Shown here: one piece after another, positions 16,934 through 25,019 of the stretch | Numbering within the stretch: the stretch's first letter is position 1 | How the letters are laid out: the number at the start of each line of letters is the position of its first letter | NCBI RefSeq assembly: GCF_038039215.1 | Contig: NZ_JBBPCL010000001.1 | Span: 3,224,001-3,288,000 of the forward strand | DNA: 64,000 bases | Direction of reading: 5' to 3' | Source: Pseudonocardia sp. T1-2H | Lineage (GTDB): Bacteria; Actinomycetota; Actinomycetes; Mycobacteriales; Pseudonocardiaceae | Translations under genes and position numbers: made by a program | Notes under the pieces: model-generated | What the model saw: the letters and a program-made list of their open reading frames with translations, nothing else | The model's database searches: none | Told to the model about the DNA's origin: nothing

Positions 16934-16946
16934 CCGCTCAGCCGCG

Positions 16947-18215
16947 TCACGGAGCCACAACGCGTATTCGAAGCGGCGGGTGGGTCAGGCCCCGTCGATG
17001 CGCGGGACCCCGTTTGGCGGGGTCAGGTCGTCGACGGGAAGCTCCCGCCGGCAGGCCCTGCGGGCCCCCTCCCGGCGCGGCGCGGACCGCCTTCGGGGCG
17101 ACCTCGCCCAGCGCCGGGACCTCCTGCCGGGCGGCGGCCGTGGCCGCCGCGACCTGGGCGGCGATCTCCGGGTCCCCCGAGGTGTCGAACCAGCCCTTCA
17201 CCGACTCCTCGTCGTCCTCGGGCCTGACGCGCTGGCCGTCGTCCGGCGAGGGGGTGTACTTGAAGACGCCGTCCTCGCCCGGCGCACCGAGCATCTTCGT
17301 GAAGCCCTCGAGGGCCTTGCCGAAGTCCGACGGCACCATCCAGACCTTGTTGGCCTCGCCCTTCGCCATCTCCGGCAGGGTCTGCAGGTACTGGTAGGCC
17401 AGCAGCTCGGGTGTCGGGCGGCCGGCCTTGATCGCCGCGAAGCGCTTCTCGATCGCCTTCGCCTCGCCCTGCGCGTAGAGGTACTGCGCGGCGCGCTCAC
17501 CCTGCGCCCGCAGGATCCGGCTCTGCCGCTCCGCCTCGGCGTTGAGGATCGCCGCCTGCTTCGCGCCTTCCGCGGTGAGGATCTGCGCCTGCTTGTTGCC
17601 CTCCGCGCTGCGGATCGCGGACTCCCGCTGGCCCTCGGCGGTGAGGATGGTGGCCCGCTTCTCGCGGTCCGCCTTCATCTGCCGTTCCATGGACTCCTGG
17701 ATCGACGGCGGCGGGTCGATCGCCTTGATCTCCACCCGCTCGACCTTGATGCCCCAACGCCCGGTGGCCTCGTCGAGCTCGCCGCGCAGGGTGGTGTTGA
17801 TCTGGTCCCGGGAGGTCAGCGTCTCCTCCAGGGTCATGCCGCCGACCACGTTGCGCAGGGTCGTCGTGGTGATCTGCTCGACGCCGGTGATGTAGTCCGA
17901 GATCTCGTAGACCGCGGCCTTCGGGTCCGTGACCCGGAAGTAGACGACCGTGTCGATCCGGACGGTCAGGTTGTCCTTGGTGATCACGGGCTGCGGCGGG
18001 AAGGACACCACCTGCTCGCGCAGGTCGATCCGCTCCCGGATCCGGTCCACGAACGGGACCAGGAACGCCAGCCCGGGCGTCTGCGTCGTCTTGTACCGCC
18101 CGAGCCGCTCGACCACTGCGGCGGTGGCCTGCGGGACGATCTGGACCGCCCGCGCCATCACCACCAGGACCAGCAGCACGATCACCACGACGGTGACCAG
18201 TACCGAGATGTCCAT
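16947..18215 (-). CDS. SPFH/Band 7 (stomatin-like) membrane protein
   Basis: About 422 residues. One N-terminal membrane helix (VLVTVVVIVLLVLVVMA), then the SPFH domain with VERLGRYKTTQTPGLAFLVPF and WGIKVERVEIKAIDPPPSIQ, and then an Ala/Glu-rich coiled coil with repeated TAEG units. It scaffolds membrane microdomains with the NfeD protein encoded just upstream. The ribosome site GGGAGG precedes the ATG at 18215. The annotated C-terminus becomes Arg-rich after 17046; dropping one G there gives ELPVDDLTPPNGVPRIDGA and a stop at 16985, which looks more natural, so the tail may be frameshifted. Confidence 0.85.
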   Translation of the reverse strand: MDISVLVTVVVIVLLVLVVMARAVQIVPQATAAVVERLGRYKTTQTPGLAFLVPFVDRIRERIDLREQVVSFPPQPVITKDNLTVRIDTVVYFRVTDPKAAVYEISDYITGVEQITTTTLRNVVGGMTLEETLTSRDQINTTLRGELDEATGRWGIKVERVEIKAIDPPPSIQESMERQMKADREKRATILTAEGQRESAIRSAEGNKQAQILTAEGAKQAAILNAEAERQSRILRAQGERAAQYLYAQGEAKAIEKRFAAIKAGRPTPELLAYQYLQTLPEMAKGEANKVWMVPSDFGKALEGFTKMLGAPGEDGVFKYTPSPDDGQRVRPEDDEESVKGWFDTSGDPEIAAQVAAATAAARQEVPALGEVAPKAVRAAPGGGPQGLPAGASRRRPDPAKRGPAHRRGLTHPPLRIRVVAP

Positions 18216-18271
18216 GTTTCCTCCCCTGTCGTCCCCGCGGGCCGCAGTTCCCCCCGCGGCCGCCGGGACCT

Positions 18272-18703
18272 CTACTCCGCGAGCACCAGCGCCGTGGCGC
18301 CGGAGATCTCGATGACCATCACTTCGTCGCCGGGCTCCATCACCTGTGTCCGGTCGTAGGCCTTGGCCGACCACAGGCTGCCGGCGATCTTCACCCGGCC
18401 GCCCTGCCCGTCGACCCGTTCGACGACGGTCGCCGGGCCGCCCACGATCCGCTCCGTGTGCCCCAGGTACGGCGTGATCCCGCGCTCCAGCCGGCGGCGC
18501 AGCACCGGTCGCACCCCCGCGATCAGCAGCGTCGACGCCACGGCGAACAGGACGGTGCTGAGGATCCAGCCCAACCCGAACAGTGCGGACCCGCCCGCGG
18601 CGACGAGTGCCCCGCCGCCCAGCATCAGCAGCACGAACTCGCCGGACAGGACCTCACCGACGATCACCACGATCCCGGCGATGAGCCAGATCACGGGAAC
18701 CAT
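18272..18703 (-). CDS. NfeD family membrane protein
   Basis: 143 residues: two to three membrane helices, then a C-terminal OB-fold of the short NfeD type (GGPATVVERVDGQGGRVKIAGSLW, PGDEVMVIEISGATALV). Short NfeD proteins are encoded beside SPFH proteins in many bacteria and bind them at the membrane; here it is 56 bases upstream of the SPFH gene on the same strand. No protease domain is present. Confidence 0.85.
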   Translation of the reverse strand: MVPVIWLIAGIVVIVGEVLSGEFVLLMLGGGALVAAGGSALFGLGWILSTVLFAVASTLLIAGVRPVLRRRLERGITPYLGHTERIVGGPATVVERVDGQGGRVKIAGSLWSAKAYDRTQVMEPGDEVMVIEISGATALVLAE

Positions 18704-18797
18704 GACGCCGATGGTGCCACCGATCGACCCCCGGCGTGCCGGGTTCGTGAAGATCGTTGCCGTTCCGTTCCTGGTGAGGTCCGGCGGCCGGTCCGCC

Positions 18798-19619
18798 TCA
18801 GCCCTCCTGCGTCACGAAGTCGATCAGCTGCTCGACGGCGCCGATCAGCGGCGTCTCCAGGTCCCGGTAGGACCGCACGGCCCCGAGGACCCGTCGGGCG
18901 CCGTCCGCGGGCTCGCCCCAGCGGAGCGCGGCACACACCCCGGTCTTCCAGTCGGTCCCGCGCGGGATCCGCGGCCAGGCGCGGATGCCGACGCACGCCG
19001 GCTTCACCGCCTCCCACACGTCGACGTACGGGTGGCCGGTGACCAGCACGTTCGCCCCGGCGACCGACTGCGCCTGCCGGGTCTCCTTGCTGCCCGCGAC
19101 GAGGTGGTCGACGAGGATCCCGAGCCGCCGGTGCGGTGCCGGGCCGAACTCGGCGACAGCGGCCGCCAGGTCGTCGACGCCGTGCAGCGGCTCCACCACG
19201 ACGCCCTCGACCCGCAGGTCGTGCCCCCAGACCGTCTCCACCAGGGCCGCGTCGTGGATGCCCTCCACCCAGATCCGCGCCGCGCGGGCGGTGCGCGCCT
19301 TGAGGTTCGCGACCCGGACGGAGCCGGACGCGGAGATCGCCGGGCCGGTGGCCGCCGCGGCCGGCTTCACGAGCGTGGCCGGGGCGCCCTCGTAGAGGAA
19401 GGCGGCCGGGCGGAGCGGGAAGACCCGGTGCCGGCCGTGCCGGTCCTCGAGCGTCACCTCGCGGGAGTCGATCCGGACGACGGCGCCGCAGAATCCGCTC
19501 GCGGGGTCCTCGACGACGACGCCGGGCTCGGCGGCGATCTCGGGGATCGTCTTCTTCGTCGTGACCCGGGTGCCGTCGGCGGAGAACATGCCCCGGTAGT
19601 CGTGGGAACGGGCGACCAT
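18798..19619 (-). CDS. DUF3097 family protein
   Basis: 273 residues, soluble, matching by eye the actinobacterial DUF3097 family: VVVEDPASGFCGAVVRID near the start, IWVEGIHDAALVETVWGHDLRVEGVVVEPLHGVDDL in the middle, and GHPYVDVWEAVKP toward the end. The middle segment has a Toprim-like look (Glu-Gly, His-Asp-Ala), which suggests nucleic-acid binding, but function is unknown. ATG 19619 begins MVARSHDYRG. Confidence 0.7.
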   Translation of the reverse strand: MVARSHDYRGMFSADGTRVTTKKTIPEIAAEPGVVVEDPASGFCGAVVRIDSREVTLEDRHGRHRVFPLRPAAFLYEGAPATLVKPAAAATGPAISASGSVRVANLKARTARAARIWVEGIHDAALVETVWGHDLRVEGVVVEPLHGVDDLAAAVAEFGPAPHRRLGILVDHLVAGSKETRQAQSVAGANVLVTGHPYVDVWEAVKPACVGIRAWPRIPRGTDWKTGVCAALRWGEPADGARRVLGAVRSYRDLETPLIGAVEQLIDFVTQEG

Positions 19620-19784
19620 CGCACGGTTCTAGCGGATCGTGACGGTTCGGGCCCCGGCGACACGCCAGGATCCGTCGTACCCCGCCCGGACGGCCGCCGC
19701 GCCGGGCCGGCGGCTCCGAACCACTCACCGAACGTCACACTGCGTCACCCGCACGGCAGACGCCACCCGCCTGCCGCGGATAGC

Positions 19785-19790
19785 TAGCCT
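19785..19790 (+). promoter_or_regulatory. Putative -10 element, leaderless promoter
   Basis: TAGCCT ends seven bases before the GTG at 19798 and no ribosome site lies between. Same layout as at 1533 and 2843. Confidence 0.4.
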
Positions 19791-19797
19791 GGCTCCC

Positions 19798-20595
19798 GTG
19801 CCCCGCCCCTCCGCCACCTTCGCGGTGTGGTCCTCGGCCTGGTTGGCCGGCTCCGCCGCACCCGACGACGTGCTCGACGCCCTCGCCCCGTGGGCCGACG
19901 CGCACGACGTGCAGTGCGTCGACGACGCGACCGCCGATGCCACCCGCCTCCCCGCCCCGGGCGCTCCCGTCTCCTCGCTGACCTTCCTGCTCGCCGCCCT
20001 GCGCCGGCTCGCCCCCCGCGGCGCGGCGCGGCTCGTGCTCACCGCTCCCGGGGACGTCCGGGGCCTGCCCGGCCCGGGCTCGTTCGGCAGCGCGGTGATC
20101 CGCGCCGGCGAGGGGGTGTTCTTCCCGGACGCCGGGCTGGGCCTGGTGCCGAGCCAGGTCGCCGACGGCGTGCTGCGCTGGACCGTGTACCCCGTCCCGG
20201 ATCCCGGGGCGCCGGCCGAGCACGTCCCGCTGAACCAGGCCGAACGGGACCTCCGCGAGCAGGTGCGGCAGTCCGCGTCGATCCTCACGGACCTCGGCGT
20301 GGCCCGGCACCGGCCCGGGGTGCGCGAGGAGATCGCCGCCGCACTCCGCTCCCGCCCCCGGTCGCTGTGGCCGGCCGGCATGCCGCCGCAGGCGCTGCGG
20401 GTGCTGCAGCACGCGGACGAGGTGGAGGCGATCCTCGCCGCCGCCTCGGTCGACGAGCCGGGCGGTGCCCTCTCGGCCTCGGCCGCCACCGCCCGTCGGG
20501 AGGCGTTGCGGCCGTTGGAGACCGCGGTCCGGATCGCCCGCCGCGCCGCGGTCGCCGAGGCCGTACGCGTCCTCGCCTCGGCCCCGCTGGTCTGA
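19798..20595 (+). CDS. Conserved-looking actinobacterial protein of unknown function
   Basis: 265 residues, soluble, no signal peptide or membrane helix. The N-terminal half has LVLTAPGDVRGLPGPGSFGSAVIRAGEGVFF; the C-terminal half is helical and rich in Ala and Arg. I do not recognise the family. GTG 19798 is supported by the -10 spacing. It is divergent from the DUF3097 gene and ends 72 bases before a strong hairpin. Confidence 0.55.
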   Translation: MPRPSATFAVWSSAWLAGSAAPDDVLDALAPWADAHDVQCVDDATADATRLPAPGAPVSSLTFLLAALRRLAPRGAARLVLTAPGDVRGLPGPGSFGSAVIRAGEGVFFPDAGLGLVPSQVADGVLRWTVYPVPDPGAPAEHVPLNQAERDLREQVRQSASILTDLGVARHRPGVREEIAAALRSRPRSLWPAGMPPQALRVLQHADEVEAILAAASVDEPGGALSASAATARREALRPLETAVRIARRAAVAEAVRVLASAPLV

Positions 20596-20666
20596 CCGGC
20601 CCCGGGCGCCGCCCGGTCGCGCGCACGGGAATGTCCGCGGACGCCGGCGGACTCCGCGGCGGAACG

Positions 20667-20711
20667 CCGGGACCGGGGACGCCGCCCTTGCAGGCGGGTC
20701 CCCGGTCCCGG
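20667..20711. terminator. Strong bidirectional hairpin
   Basis: 14-base perfect arms (20667-20680 and 20698-20711, CCGGGACCGGGGAC and complement) with a further inner stem (CCGCCC with GGGCGG-like pairing). It sits between convergent genes. Confidence 0.7.
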
Positions 20712-20745
20712 CCGCGGAGGAGGCGGACGAGGGCGCTTGTCGCCG

Positions 20746-21288
20746 TCAGCCCGTCGTACGCCTCGCGCCGACGAGGACGAACACCATCGTGCAGGGTGCG
20801 TCGCTGCGGTTCCGCCAGGCGTGCCGGGTGCCCCGCTGCACCACGCAGGTCCCCGGGGTGACGTGCGCCTCGGCCCCGTCGTCGAGCTCGAGGTACACCT
20901 CGCCCTCGACGCAGACGCCGTAGTCGACGCTGTCCGTGGTGTGCATGCCGGGGGTGTCGGGTTCGAACACCCCGATCAGACCGGGCTGGATCCGTTCCGC
21001 CTCCGCCGCGGCCTCCTCGGGGTCCGCGCCCCCCGGCTCCGCCGCGGCGGAGTCGGGAGGGAAACGCACCACGATGAACCGCGAACCACCGGGCCCGGGG
21101 AAGAACGGGAACGGCACCGTCGCCGGGTTGTCCCCCGCGCCGACGGACGGCGCACCGTCGGCGGTGCCCCAGATGTTGAAGATGTCCAGGCCGAGAACGG
21201 GCGCCGGCTCGACGGACTTCTCCTCCGCGAACACCGACTTCCCGTCGGCGGTCCGGTCCGTCACGACCTTGCTGACCTCGAATGCCAC
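20746..21288 (-). CDS. Cupin-domain protein of the monooxygenase operon
   Basis: 180 residues. The C-terminal half is a single cupin: VDYGVCVEGEVYLELDDG for the first motif and PGTCVVQRGTRHAWRNRSD for the second, with His residues placed for metal binding. The N-terminal half also looks beta-rich and may be a diverged second cupin. Last gene of the run LLM-YCII-metallohydrolase-cupin. GTG 21288 is chosen because AGGAGG lies seven bases before it. It may be a dioxygenase or a metal-dependent hydrolase/isomerase of the pathway. Confidence 0.75.
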   Translation of the reverse strand: MAFEVSKVVTDRTADGKSVFAEEKSVEPAPVLGLDIFNIWGTADGAPSVGAGDNPATVPFPFFPGPGGSRFIVVRFPPDSAAAEPGGADPEEAAAEAERIQPGLIGVFEPDTPGMHTTDSVDYGVCVEGEVYLELDDGAEAHVTPGTCVVQRGTRHAWRNRSDAPCTMVFVLVGARRTTG

Positions 21289-21320
21289 CGTGTTCCTCCT
21301 GACGTCGTGACCGGCGCGCC

Positions 21321-22175
21321 CTACAGGCCCACCCATCGCCTGCCTGTTCCGCGGACGATGCGGCCGAAGGCCGAGCCGCTGAAGTGCCCGTCGGCGGCGA
21401 GGACCCCGGAGTCGCCCTCGAGCTCCGCGGCGATCTTGTCCCGGGTGTGGGCGGCCGTCTCCGGATCGACGTCGAAGATGATCCGCAGGTCACCGTCGGC
21501 CAGCTGCAGCGGGCAGTGCACGACGTCGCCCAGGATGATCGCCCTGTCCGCACCGGAGGAGATCACCGCGGAGCAGTGTCCGGGCGTGTGCCCCGGGCTC
21601 GCGAGCACGTTGACCCCCGAGGCGACGAGCGCGCCGTCACCCACGGACTCGATCCGGTTCACCAGCGGCGCCTGGACCGCTTCCGGGTGCGGCCCGACCA
21701 CGGCCAGTTCCTCGTCGGTGACGCCCTGCCAGAACTCGAACTCGCCCTCGCCGACGACGTACCGGGCGTTGGGGAAGGTCAGCTCGCCGTTCTGTGCGGT
21801 CCAGCCGACGTGGTCGAGGTGCAGGTGGGTGTAGAACACGATGTCGACGTCGGCCGGTTCGACGCCGGCCCTGCGCAGGCTCGACAGCAGCTGGCCGCCG
21901 CGGAACACGCCGCCCACCGGGGGGAACGGGACCGTCATGTCCCCGAAGCCCAGGTCGACGACGATCTTCTGGTCGCCGGTCTCGACCAGGAACCCGCCGA
22001 GGGTCAGCAACAGCTTCCCCTCGGCGTCGAACAGCTCTCGATGGGCTTCCCAGAGCGCCTCGTTCGAGGCCGGGAAGACCGTGCCTGCCTCGACCGTGGC
22101 GTCGCCGTCGGGCAGATAGGTCACCTTGATGTCACCCACGTCGATCGACTCGAGGGGTGCGGGTCGTGCGGACAT
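21321..22175 (-). CDS. Metallo-beta-lactamase-fold hydrolase
   Basis: 284 residues. Zinc motif THLHLDHVG (the HxHxDH box) at about residue 105, later His in SPGHTPGHCS, and a metal Asp in ILGDVVHCP. Overall pattern is that of quorum-quenching lactonase-like or related hydrolases. In this operon it probably opens a lactone or hydrolyses an ester intermediate. ATG 22175 has AGGAGAGG upstream. The next gene follows after 32 bases. Confidence 0.82.
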   Translation of the reverse strand: MSARPAPLESIDVGDIKVTYLPDGDATVEAGTVFPASNEALWEAHRELFDAEGKLLLTLGGFLVETGDQKIVVDLGFGDMTVPFPPVGGVFRGGQLLSSLRRAGVEPADVDIVFYTHLHLDHVGWTAQNGELTFPNARYVVGEGEFEFWQGVTDEELAVVGPHPEAVQAPLVNRIESVGDGALVASGVNVLASPGHTPGHCSAVISSGADRAIILGDVVHCPLQLADGDLRIIFDVDPETAAHTRDKIAAELEGDSGVLAADGHFSGSAFGRIVRGTGRRWVGL

Positions 22176-22216
22176 GGTGGTCCTCTCCTGATCTGAGATG
22201 TCCGGCGGGAGACCCG

Positions 22217-22498
22217 TCAGCCGGCCAGGGCCCCGAGCACCGGCTTGAACGGGAAGATCTGGCTGTCCACGACCACGCCCTGCGCGACGTAGGGGTCGCC
22301 CTCGAGCAGGGACTTCAACTCGGTCCGGTCGCCGGCCTCGACGACGAGGATGCCGCCGGTGCCGTCCTCGAAGGGGCCCGCCACGCGCACCACGCCGGCG
22401 GCCACCTGCTCCTTGAGGTACGCGCCGTGCGGACCGCGTGCCGTCTCGATCAGCTCCGCATCGTCGGTGTACTTCCACACCACGGTGAAGAACGCCAT
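22217..22498 (-). CDS. YCII-related small protein
   Basis: 93 residues of the YCII/muconolactone-isomerase-like dimeric alpha-beta barrel type: MAFFTVVWKYTDD, GPHGAYLKEQVAAGVV with the conserved His, GPFEDGTGGILVVEA, and the final DSQIFPFKPVLG. Members act as isomerases, lactonases or chlorohydrolases; the exact reaction is unknown. Ribosome site GGAG precedes the ATG. Confidence 0.8.
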   Translation of the reverse strand: MAFFTVVWKYTDDAELIETARGPHGAYLKEQVAAGVVRVAGPFEDGTGGILVVEAGDRTELKSLLEGDPYVAQGVVVDSQIFPFKPVLGALAG

Positions 22499-22567
22499 CT
22501 CATCTCCTCGGGTCGGGGAACTGCGTCGTGCCTGGTGCGCGCGGAGTCGGGTCCGCGGTGACGGCCG

Positions 22568-22601
22568 GGTGGGGTGGTCCCGTCGCCCGGGCCACCCCAC
22601 C
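22568..22601 (-). terminator. Intercistronic hairpin
   Basis: GGTGGGGTGG pairs perfectly with CCACCCCACC across 14 bases, between the LLM monooxygenase stop and the YCII gene. Within an operon it may trim or attenuate transcription after the first gene. Confidence 0.55.
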
Positions 22602-22618
22602 GCGGGCCGTGCCGGGTC

Positions 22619-23827
22619 TCAGCCCGGGAACTGGGGCATGATCTTCTCGCCGAACAGCTGGAGGTTCCGCCTGACCTCGTTGAACGGCAGCATTCCCTGG
22701 TCGGACCACCAGACGAAGTACTCGGGGTTGCCGTTGTCCGCCAGCTCGTGCATCTTCTCGGCCACCGCGCCCGGGTCGCCGGCGTAGAGGTAGTGCGACT
22801 CCTCCATCCGCTCGATCGTGCGGGGCACGTCGCCGGTCTCGCCGGCCCGGCGGAAGACCTCGTAGAAGCCGTGGTGGCCCCAGAAGTGCTTCCAGCCCAC
22901 GCCGGACACCCCTCGCGACGCCTGGCGCATCGCCTCGTCCTTGTTGCGGCCGAAGTGGACCGACCGCAGCACCCCGGTGTTCTCACCGAGCGCCAGATCG
23001 AGGCCGAGGTGCTGCTTGGCCTCGTCCTGGTAGGCCTCGACCATCTTGTGGTAATCCTCGGGAATCGAGGTGAGGATGATGGGGGTGATCCCCTCCCGGG
23101 CCGTCCAGCGGATCGTGTTCTCGCTCATCGAGAAGGCCTGGAACATCTTCGGATGCGGCTTCTGGTAGGGCTTGGGAACGACGGAGATCTTGTGCAGCAG
23201 GCCGTCGTCACCCATTTCGCCGTCGGCGCCGAACCGGCGCGTGTAGTCACCTGCCGGCCAGGGCGAGGCGGGGTGCGGATACGGGAACTGGTAGAACTTC
23301 CCGTCGTAGCTGAACGCCTCTTCCTTCCAGGCCAGTTTGAGGATCTGGTAGCACTCCTCGAAGAGCTCGCGGTTCAGCTTGTCGCGCTCGCTCGCGTCGC
23401 TGGTCGCCGTCTGGACGGGGAGCAGCTGGGTCAGGGCGTTGAACCAGCGCTCCTGGTACCCGCGGGCCATGCCGACGACCGTCCGTCCCTGGGTCATCTG
23501 GTCGAGCCATGCGGTGTCGATGGCCAGCTTGACCGGGTTGTGGCTGGGCATGACGTAGCCGACCGGGCCGACCTTGATGTTCTTGGTGTGGTGGGCGACG
23601 TCCAGGTACAGCGACGACGGGCCGCCCATCTCCATGCCCTCGGTGTGCAGGTGGTGCTCCGGGAAGCAGATGGCCTCGAAGCCGTAGTCGTCCGCCATCT
23701 TGGCCAGTTCACGGATCTCGGTCAGCATCTGCTGCCACTTCTCGGTCCGGTGACCGATGGGGCGCAGCGCCTCCCGCTCGCGTTCGGTGGCCGGAAGGGC
23801 CGGGAGCATGAAGTAGACGAATTTCAT
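22619..23827 (-). CDS. Luciferase-like (LLM) flavin-dependent monooxygenase
   Basis: 402 residues of the bacterial luciferase-like family: KMADDYGFEAICFPEHHLHTEG (first strand-loop with the conserved His), VAHHTKNIKVGPVGYVMPSHNPVKLA, LDQMTQGRTVVGMARGYQERWF, and the C-terminal AEKMHELADNGNPEYFVWW. These enzymes oxidise substrates with reduced FMN or F420. It is the first gene of the four-gene unit, divergent from GntR, and has AGGAGT before the ATG. The set suggests breakdown of an unidentified compound. Confidence 0.85.
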   Translation of the reverse strand: MKFVYFMLPALPATEREREALRPIGHRTEKWQQMLTEIRELAKMADDYGFEAICFPEHHLHTEGMEMGGPSSLYLDVAHHTKNIKVGPVGYVMPSHNPVKLAIDTAWLDQMTQGRTVVGMARGYQERWFNALTQLLPVQTATSDASERDKLNRELFEECYQILKLAWKEEAFSYDGKFYQFPYPHPASPWPAGDYTRRFGADGEMGDDGLLHKISVVPKPYQKPHPKMFQAFSMSENTIRWTAREGITPIILTSIPEDYHKMVEAYQDEAKQHLGLDLALGENTGVLRSVHFGRNKDEAMRQASRGVSGVGWKHFWGHHGFYEVFRRAGETGDVPRTIERMEESHYLYAGDPGAVAEKMHELADNGNPEYFVWWSDQGMLPFNEVRRNLQLFGEKIMPQFPG

Positions 23828-24257
23828 CTGGACTCCTTCACCGGGAGAGATGCAGAACCGCAGAACGGGTCCGGACAAGGGAGATCCCGGCCGCTGGTGC
23901 AATGCCGTGCTGACCGGGTTCGACCGGAAGATCAGGAGATCTCCTGATCGGGAACGCTAGCGCCGTGGCGAGGGACGCACGTGTCCGATAGTGCGACACG
24001 GTCCAACTCCGATAATCGACACGACGAGGGAAAACAGATCGAACGTGTCGCCGAAACCGCAGGTGAACCGCAGGCGAACCGCACCGGACGGCCTCGACGG
24101 CGTCACCCACCCTGCACGGGTCGTATCATCATCATGCGCAGGTTTACCGGCAGCCGGTCGGGTGGCCGGAGCAGTGTCTCCACGTCGCAGCGTCTCCACA
24201 TCGCCGCGAGGCCCGCATCGGACCGGGCCTCCCTCTCTCCACGGCAGGGGCATCACC
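23828..24257. other. Divergent control region between LLM operon and GntR
   Basis: 430 bases without a convincing gene. Besides the 20-bp palindrome at 23930, CGTGTC and GACACG form a shorter inverted repeat at 23980-24000, and GAACCGCA-like units are repeated near 24065-24085. Local base content is less GC-rich than the genes, as expected for promoters. Confidence 0.5.
23930..23949. promoter_or_regulatory. Perfect 20-bp palindrome, likely GntR operator
   Basis: GATCAGGAGATCTCCTGATC is its own complement over all 20 bases. It lies 103 bases before the LLM start and 308 bases before the GntR start. A FadR-subfamily GntR dimer would fit such a site, but the pairing is inferred from position only. 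Confidence 0.6.
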
Positions 24258-25001
24258 ATGAGAACCGGTATGCAGGGCAACGGTCGGCGGGGACCGAAGA
24301 TCTCGGAGGTCATCGCGCGCGAGCTGGCGAACCACATCGTGGAGGCCGGGCTCGTGGCCGGGAGCGTCCTGCCCACGGAGCGGGAGATGATCGAGAGCTT
24401 CGACGTCGGCCGCTCCACCATCCGGGAGGCGCTGCGGCTGCTGGAGACCCGCAACGTCATCACCCTGCGCCCCGGACCGGGTGGCGGCCCGGTCGTGCGG
24501 CGGCCCCGGCCGGAGGACCTCAGCGAGGCCCTCACGCTGATCCTGCAGTTCGAGGCCGCGTCCCTCGACGACGTGATGGAGGCCCGCCACGCCCTCGAGC
24601 CCACGATCGCCCGGTTGGCCACCAGCCGGATCACCGAGGCAGAGCTGGATCTCATGGACCAGACCGTCCGGCTGACCCTCCGGGACCCGAACCCGGAGGT
24701 CTTCCAGGAGCAGAACCGGATCTTCCACTCGACACTCGCCCGGGCCGCGCGCAGCGTCGTGCTGCAGGTGTTCCTCGAGAGCCTCGGCTGCGTCGCGGAC
24801 GGCATCGCCGGCGGCGTCACGTACTCGGCGCGGCGCTACGTCGCCGCTGCCCGCGCACACGAGCGCATCATCGAGGCCCTCCGCGCCCGGGACGGCGACC
24901 GGGCCGAGCAGATGATGAGCGAGCACCTCGACGAGGCCGTCGGGTACTGGCACAAGAAGCACAAGGACCTGGTGGCCCGTCCGGTGGTGTGGCGGCGCTG
25001 A
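24258..25001 (+). CDS. GntR/FadR-family transcriptional regulator
   Basis: 247 residues. N-terminal winged helix: ARELANHIVEAGLVAGSVLPTEREMIESFDVGRSTIREALRLLE, the standard GntR signature. C-terminal FCD ligand domain with DVMEARHALEPTIARLA, FHSTLARAA and AHERIIEALRARDGDRAEQMMSEHL, including the metal/ligand His positions. Divergent from the LLM operon, so it probably represses that operon and responds to its substrate. ATG 24258 is chosen because the HTH follows directly. Confidence 0.87.
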   Translation: MRTGMQGNGRRGPKISEVIARELANHIVEAGLVAGSVLPTEREMIESFDVGRSTIREALRLLETRNVITLRPGPGGGPVVRRPRPEDLSEALTLILQFEAASLDDVMEARHALEPTIARLATSRITEAELDLMDQTVRLTLRDPNPEVFQEQNRIFHSTLARAARSVVLQVFLESLGCVADGIAGGVTYSARRYVAAARAHERIIEALRARDGDRAEQMMSEHLDEAVGYWHKKHKDLVARPVVWRR

Positions 25002-25019
25002 GCCTGCGGCCGGCCGGCC

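Noticed and set aside
23838..24110. 90-codon minus-strand frame in the GntR/LLM control region
   Set aside because: It spans the palindrome and promoter zone and shows no protein-like composition.
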